A DNA stretch of 10,836 nucleotides, from contig JALLAZ010002689.1 of the NCBI GenBank assembly GCA_036939755.1, positions 1 through 10,836 on the forward strand. Reading direction: 5' to 3'. Of the stretch, positions 7,228 to 10,836 are shown piece by piece. Numbering within the stretch: the stretch's first letter is position 1; each line of letters opens with the position of its first letter. Under the pieces are notes generated by a model. It saw only the letters and a list, made by a program, of their open reading frames with translations, made no database searches and was not told the origin of the DNA. Source of the stretch: Stephanodiscus triporus (Eukaryota; Bacillariophyta; Thalassiosirophyceae; Thalassiosirales; Thalassiosiraceae). Position numbers and translations under genes: made by a program.

Positions 7228-9271
7228 TTAGGCGTTTCGTTTGAATAGCATAAGACCCATTATGGCTACCGCGATACCACCGACTGCAACGAAGTAGAGG
7301 TTTAAGCCTCCTACCTCGGTGAGGAGGGTAAGGACACTGGCGCGACGAAGGAATTGGCGGTGCTCCTCTTCCACTTCAGACTTGACCTGATACGGAGAAA
7401 GCATTTTAAGTCAAGGTTTTTTTACAGAGACGAAGGAAGGCAAAAGTGAGGCGTTCATTTATCCACACGTACCTCATACTTCGCATCAAACTCCGCATCG
7501 TCGCTCGTGGGCGACGCCGCGAAGAGCTCTCGACCAATGGGACTGCCCTTCCTCTTCTTCGATGCGTTGTCGACTTTCTCGGCGAGATAGCTTTCTCGGC
7601 GCAAGTTTGCCTTATTGATACGATTCTCGATCTCCTCGATATTACTCGTAGTCGAGCCTCGAGGGGACGGTAGCACTTTCTTGGTCGGCATCATTTCCAA
7701 CAGCTGAGCCTCCCTCCTCTCGTTGGCTTCCACAAGCTTCCTCTCGATGTCGATGAGACGCTGGATCTCCTCAAGACCTTTGATTTTGTTGAGCTGCGCC
7801 ACCTTGTCGATCTTGCTCCTATTCTCATCTTGCCTCTCGTCAACCATCGCCTTAAGAATCGCATTCTTCTTCTTGGTAGCCCGCGCCAGCCTCTTTTCGC
7901 TCATCAACTTTAACTCCTTCGCTTCGGCTAGCGACAGTTGCAACGTCTCCTGAGCCCGCATTTGTTTCATATCATAACCACTCTTGATCGACTCCACCTT
8001 GCTCGCAATGATGCCCTCTTTCCTTTCATTAGCAGAGTGCAATTTCGATCGAATCATCTTGCCAATCACTTCGATAGCCTTCTCTTCCTCCTTTTTCCTT
8101 TCGATGACGAGCCGCTCCTTCTTCAATGCCAAGTCCTTCAGAATCTCCTGCTGGTCACGGATTAGGTCTTCGCGACGCTTATTGGCCTGTTCGACCTTAG
8201 TCGTGATCTGTTCGCTCTTCTCCTTGGCCTTTTCGTCCACTAGCTTGCCGACGTCCAACCCTCGACGGAGTTTGTCTTTGGTTTGGGCCGCAATGGCCTC
8301 GATTTTTTCAGCGATCGCCCGCGCCTTTCGCTCCTCCGCCCGCTTCGCCTTATCCTCAATCTCGGCGAGGAGCGCGTGTCTCTGCTCCTCGTCTTGCTTG
8401 AGCGCGTCTGCTGCTTTCTCCTTCTTAGATGCAGCGCACTCGTTCAGACGAGCCGATTGAAGGATTTGATTCATTTCACGACGATGATCGGCGGCAACAA
8501 CCTTCTGTTCGATGCGAGCATCAATCAGCTTCGCGGCGTCTTCGGCGGCACTGAGAGCGAGCTGACCCCGGCTGAGCTTATCCTGGTTGACCATCGCCAG
8601 CTTCTCCTGGTTCTCCAGTTTCATTTCCTCCCTACGCAAATCAGCCGTCAATGACTTGATGTCGATCTTGGTTTCCAGCTCCTTCGCCGACCATTCTTCG
8701 TCTACTTTCGCTTTGGCTCCACGCTGGAGCTTGTCAATTGTGGCCTGAGAAAGTTTTTGCACCCAAGAAGTAGTAGCCTCATTCTTCTTGGCCTCCGCGT
8801 TACTAAGCTTCGAATTAATTCTTGCTTCAAGCGAATTGAGCTTCTCCGCCGCTTGCTCCTTTGACTTTTCGAAGATGGCCTGAGCTTTGGCATTGTGAGC
8901 GGCCACCTTGGAAATGTCAGCGTCCAAAGTATCTTGCTTGCGTTTGTTCGCCTCGTCAATTCTTCTGTTGATGTCTTCCAAGCTAAACGCGTTCCTCGGG
9001 CTATCCGCCAGTCCAGCGAGCCTCATTTGAATCGACGAGGGAATCGTACTTTCCTTGGAAGATCGGAGCGGAGCAATAGCCTGGACGTTAGGAGGTCCGA
9101 AAAAGGATGTTCGTGCCCAATGATGGCAATTTGTACGTTGCAAAGATTGCTGCTCACCTTCTTCTTGATCGGGATTTCGAACGCAACGGACTCGGGAAAG
9201 TCGAGGATCCAATCCTCTCCTGCATCCTTCTTCTCGGCGGCCAATATCGATTCGGGAGGGGTTGAAGTCAT
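7228..9271 (-). CDS. Tail-anchored stathmin-like helical protein with nine 51-residue repeats (three exons)
   Basis: Exons 9271-9158, 9080-7473 and 7386-7228 give 626 residues. Residues 1-68 are a variable leader (MTSTPPES, DWILDFPES); about 72-500 is charged, Ala-rich and proline-free, so one long helix is likely. The motif A-x-x-[RK]-[RK], often ANxRRE, recurs at A82, 133, 184, 235, 286, 337, 388, 439 and 490, exactly 51 residues apart; a further copy at A529 follows a Pro/Gly break. Stathmin-family proteins bind alpha/beta-tubulin through helical repeats in the same 51-residue register, close to the 8-nm dimer length, and carry similar A-E-E-R-R text. The third exon ends with one transmembrane segment (about 602-622) and the short tail FKRNA, the layout of a tail-anchored protein with the helix in the cytosol. 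I infer a membrane-tethered tubulin-binding protein. A generic coiled coil is the main alternative. The start ATG at 9271 is the first in the exon-1 frame. Confidence 0.75.
7387..7472 (-). other. Intron 2 of the stathmin-like gene
   Basis: An 86-nt phase-0 intron. The donor is TATGAG|GTACGT and the acceptor CCGTATCAG|GTCAAG. Unspliced, the frame ends six codons later (VRVDK, stop). Spliced, it continues VKSEVEEEHRQFLRR into the membrane anchor, so the tail anchor depends on this splice. Confidence 0.85.
9081..9157 (-). other. Intron 1 of the stathmin-like gene
   Basis: A 77-nt phase-0 intron. The donor is AAGAAG|GTGAGC and the acceptor AACGTCCAG|GCTATT. It joins the short first exon (ending EIPIKKK) to AIAPLRSSKE. 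The intron is open in the downstream frame, which is why an unspliced reading frame seems to run on to 9350 with unrelated text. Confidence 0.8.
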
Positions 9272-9527
9272 AACTGATTTTGGGAAGAACACTCGGGAGA
9301 AAGGAAAACGACGGAAGGAACGACGAAGGGGTTGTTGGTGAATTATCCACCGGAGGATATCGGAACCAGACGCTTTTTATTTGCTACGTCTAATTCGCTG
9401 GGATCCGATTCGATCGATTGCCTGCGGAGATTGTTGAAGCGGGAGCTGAAAGGGGAGAGACTTGAGAAAAGCCAAGGCAAGGGTGGGAAGAAAAATGAAA
9501 AATCGAAAACTTCTCTGGCCCGCCATC

Positions 9528-9535
9528 TTTCGCGC
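9528..9535 (+). promoter_or_regulatory. E2F/DP-type site (TTTCGCGC)
   Basis: A perfect match to the E2F consensus TTTSSCGC on the plus strand. It is 257 bases upstream of the stathmin-like ATG and 211 bases upstream of the methyltransferase ATG. A second site in inverted orientation lies 19 bases further on. Function is inferred from the consensus only. Confidence 0.45.
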
Positions 9536-9554
9536 ACAGACAGGTCCCCAACCC

Positions 9555-9562
9555 GCGCCAAA
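9555..9562 (-). promoter_or_regulatory. E2F/DP-type site (TTTGGCGC)
   Basis: A second perfect TTTSSCGC match, on the minus strand (extended form TTTTGGCGCGGG, 9552-9563). Together with the site at 9528-9535 it forms an inverted pair in the shared promoter. Confidence 0.45.
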
Positions 9563-9745
9563 ATGCTCGCGCCACCGCGCTTTGGGGGACGACGCCTGCG
9601 CGACGACCGCGGGGGCGCCGCGCTGGCGACGGAGAGGGGGACCGGCGGGAACATCGGCGTTGTGGTGGGCTGTACGAATTCCTACGTACGTTGATAGTTC
9701 CTTGTAAAAAATCTCATATTACTCGGTCGGACCCACCGCGACACG

Positions 9746-10836
9746 ATGGCCCCGCTCGAGGCTGGCTCCCCACCTCGCCACATAATCGTGGCCCCCTTCA
9801 TCCTCTCTCTGCTGATCGCCGCCTCCTCCTCCCCGCATGTCCGCGGATTCACCGTCCCCGACAACGCCTCCGCCACCACGCGTCGGTCCGCCATCGAACG
9901 ATTCCGCGACCTCTCCCTGGCCCCCCTCGTCCTGCCGACGACGACGACGACGACGACGACGACGTTGGTCCTGCCCCCGGATGCATTCGCATCCGGCCTC
10001 ATCTCCCCCGTTTCCCCCGGGGGAGGAGGTGGCGGAGGAGGTGGCGGAGGAGGTGGCGGAGGAGGTGGAGGAGAGACGTCGACGATCACGACGACCACCA
10101 CGCCGATATCCGCATCGTGGCGCGCAGTCGACGGTCTTAACAGCCTCGACTCCCAACGCGAATTCGTATCGTTCGACGAATCGGCCTACATGGCAATGGT
10201 CAACGACAAGAGTCGCACGCCTCTCTTCGAGAGGGCGATAATAAATCGCCTGAATTCCGCCGAGGGCGGTCCGAGCAGTCAGGTGGTACTCGATCTAGGC
10301 ACGGGTCCGTACGCCCTCTTCGCGATAATCGCCGCGAGGGCGGGCGCGGGCAAGGTGTACGCAGTCGAGGCTTCGAAATCCGCGTGTCTATCGGCGAGGG
10401 AGGCGGTGCGCAGGGCCGGATACGAGGGTACGATATTCGTCCTCGGGGGGTATTCCACGGAGTTGGACCTCCCCGACGGCGATCGCGCGGACGTCGCGAT
10501 CGCCGAGATCGTCGGCAGCGTCGCGAGCGAGGAGGGACTCGTCGCGACGATATCCGACGCCTCCGCGCGACTGATGAAAAGGCCGAACGATCCGAATTCG
10601 TGGATACCGAGGGGGGTGCAGACGTTGGCGTCGCCGGCGAGTTATTCCCTCCACAACCTCTTTCGGCCCCCGGCGTTCGATTGGACGAAATTGGAAGGCG
10701 AGCCGGTGAGGTTCAACTGTCGCGACGAGGGATTGCAATTGCTATCGGATCCGATCGTGGTCGAGGACTTGAACTTCGCCGATTTGGGCATGATGAAGAA
10801 GAGGACGAAGGGGGGGGAGGGGGGAACGAATAATAA
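9746..10836 (+). CDS. PRMT-like SAM-dependent methyltransferase, candidate plastid-targeted (3' end outside window)
   Basis: The frame is open from ATG 9746 (A at -3, G at +4) to the window edge: 363 codons, no stop, C-terminus missing. Residues 13-28 are a hydrophobic signal peptide; G34-F35-T-V-P with S/T/A/R-rich text after it resembles the diatom plastid motif with Phe at +1. A nine-Thr run (65-73) and an 18-Gly run (92-109) form a long linker. Around 140-170 comes PRMT-like text (Y-M-A-M-V-N-D-K-S-R-T-P-L-F-E-R-A-I). Motif I is VVLDLGTGP (180-188). E208 (YAVEAS) is the expected ribose-binding acid. E254 and E263 are nine residues apart, the spacing of the PRMT double-E loop that holds the substrate guanidinium. 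I infer a protein arginine methyltransferase or a relative acting in or on the way to the plastid. The THW-loop region that would support this lies beyond the window. Codon use is very GC-rich. Confidence 0.75.
   Translation, partial: MAPLEAGSPPRHIIVAPFILSLLIAASSSPHVRGFTVPDNASATTRRSAIERFRDLSLAPLVLPTTTTTTTTTLVLPPDAFASGLISPVSPGGGGGGGGGGGGGGGGGGETSTITTTTTPISASWRAVDGLNSLDSQREFVSFDESAYMAMVNDKSRTPLFERAIINRLNSAEGGPSSQVVLDLGTGPYALFAIIAARAGAGKVYAVEASKSACLSAREAVRRAGYEGTIFVLGGYSTELDLPDGDRADVAIAEIVGSVASEEGLVATISDASARLMKRPNDPNSWIPRGVQTLASPASYSLHNLFRPPAFDWTKLEGEPVRFNCRDEGLQLLSDPIVVEDLNFADLGMMKKRTKGGEGGTNN
9938..9964 (+). repeat. (ACG)9 codon repeat, poly-Thr
   Basis: Nine consecutive ACG codons encode Thr65-Thr73 of the methyltransferase, in the linker between the presequence and the catalytic domain. 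The repeat is likely to vary in length between strains. Confidence 0.85.
10019..10072 (+). repeat. Poly-Gly minisatellite, 12-bp unit
   Basis: About three and a half copies of a 12-bp unit (GGAGGAGGTGGC) plus flanking Gly codons encode 18 consecutive Gly (residues 92-109). The run forms a flexible linker ahead of the methyltransferase fold. Confidence 0.85.

Larger units (their letters stand above)
9272..9745. promoter_or_regulatory. Divergent intergenic promoter region
   Basis: 474 bases separate the start codons of the stathmin-like (minus) and methyltransferase (plus) genes. Two E2F-consensus sites lie in it (listed separately). No convincing gene is present: the overlapping frames here are short, Arg/Pro-rich and lack recognisable features. 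No TATA box is obvious near either start. Confidence 0.55.

Noticed and set aside
7063..7248. Plus-strand open frame of 61 codons after the VHL-beta-like gene
   Set aside because: It runs into the opposite-strand last exon of the stathmin-like gene and has no recognisable features.
7455..8654. Plus-strand Ser/Leu/Phe-rich frames opposite the stathmin-like gene
   Set aside because: They are the expected antisense translation of Lys/Glu/Ala/Arg codons in the helical protein.
9081..9350. Reading the stathmin-like protein from an unspliced start at 9350
   Set aside because: That N-terminus crosses a clean GT-AG intron and 5' UTR; the spliced start at 9271 joins two frames in phase and removes unrelated text.
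9332..9707. Short open frames in the divergent intergenic region
   Set aside because: Arg/Pro-rich, overlapping on both strands, no domain; better explained as promoter DNA.
1..10836. CRISPR array, prokaryotic operon or insertion sequence
   Set aside because: No spaced direct repeats of that kind, spliceosomal introns throughout, and no prokaryotic ribosome-binding pattern.

Overview
This window looks like nuclear DNA of a unicellular stramenopile, most likely a diatom. The supporting observations are short spliceosomal introns (77-115 nt, four of them completing proteins in frame), intron-poor genes on both strands, a signal peptide followed by a candidate plastid transit peptide with a Phe at the possible cleavage site, and a secreted protein of a kind I associate with diatom genomes. 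Species cannot be fixed from the sequence alone.

Layout. (1) 350-1870, minus: a CCCH zinc-finger plus WD40 protein (ZFWD type). (2) 2563-3958, minus: a membrane class III nucleotide cyclase whose three transmembrane helices resemble the ethylene-receptor (ETR1-type) sensor domain; its last 57 residues lie in a second exon behind a GC-AG intron. (3) About 4320-5466, plus: a broken Tc1/mariner-pogo type DNA transposon, with the transposase frameshifted just before its first catalytic Asp and then truncated. (4) 5488-7024, plus, two exons: a secreted protein with two modules resembling the VHL beta domain; it starts 21 bases after the transposase reading frame closes. (5) 7228-9271, minus, three exons: a 626-residue, almost entirely helical, tail-anchored protein. 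It carries nine copies of an A-x-x-[RK]-[RK] motif at an exact 51-residue spacing, which is the spacing of the tubulin-binding repeats of stathmin. (6) 9746 to the window end, plus: the N-terminal 363 residues of a PRMT-like methyltransferase with a candidate plastid-targeting presequence. Genes 5 and 6 are divergent, and the 474 bases between their start codons hold two perfect E2F-consensus sites.

There is no operon-like organisation and the genes need not act together. The strongest candidates for undescribed biology are the nine-repeat, membrane-anchored stathmin-like protein and the ETR1-like sensor/cyclase fusion. All splice sites and homologies were worked out by eye from the sequence; no database search was run.
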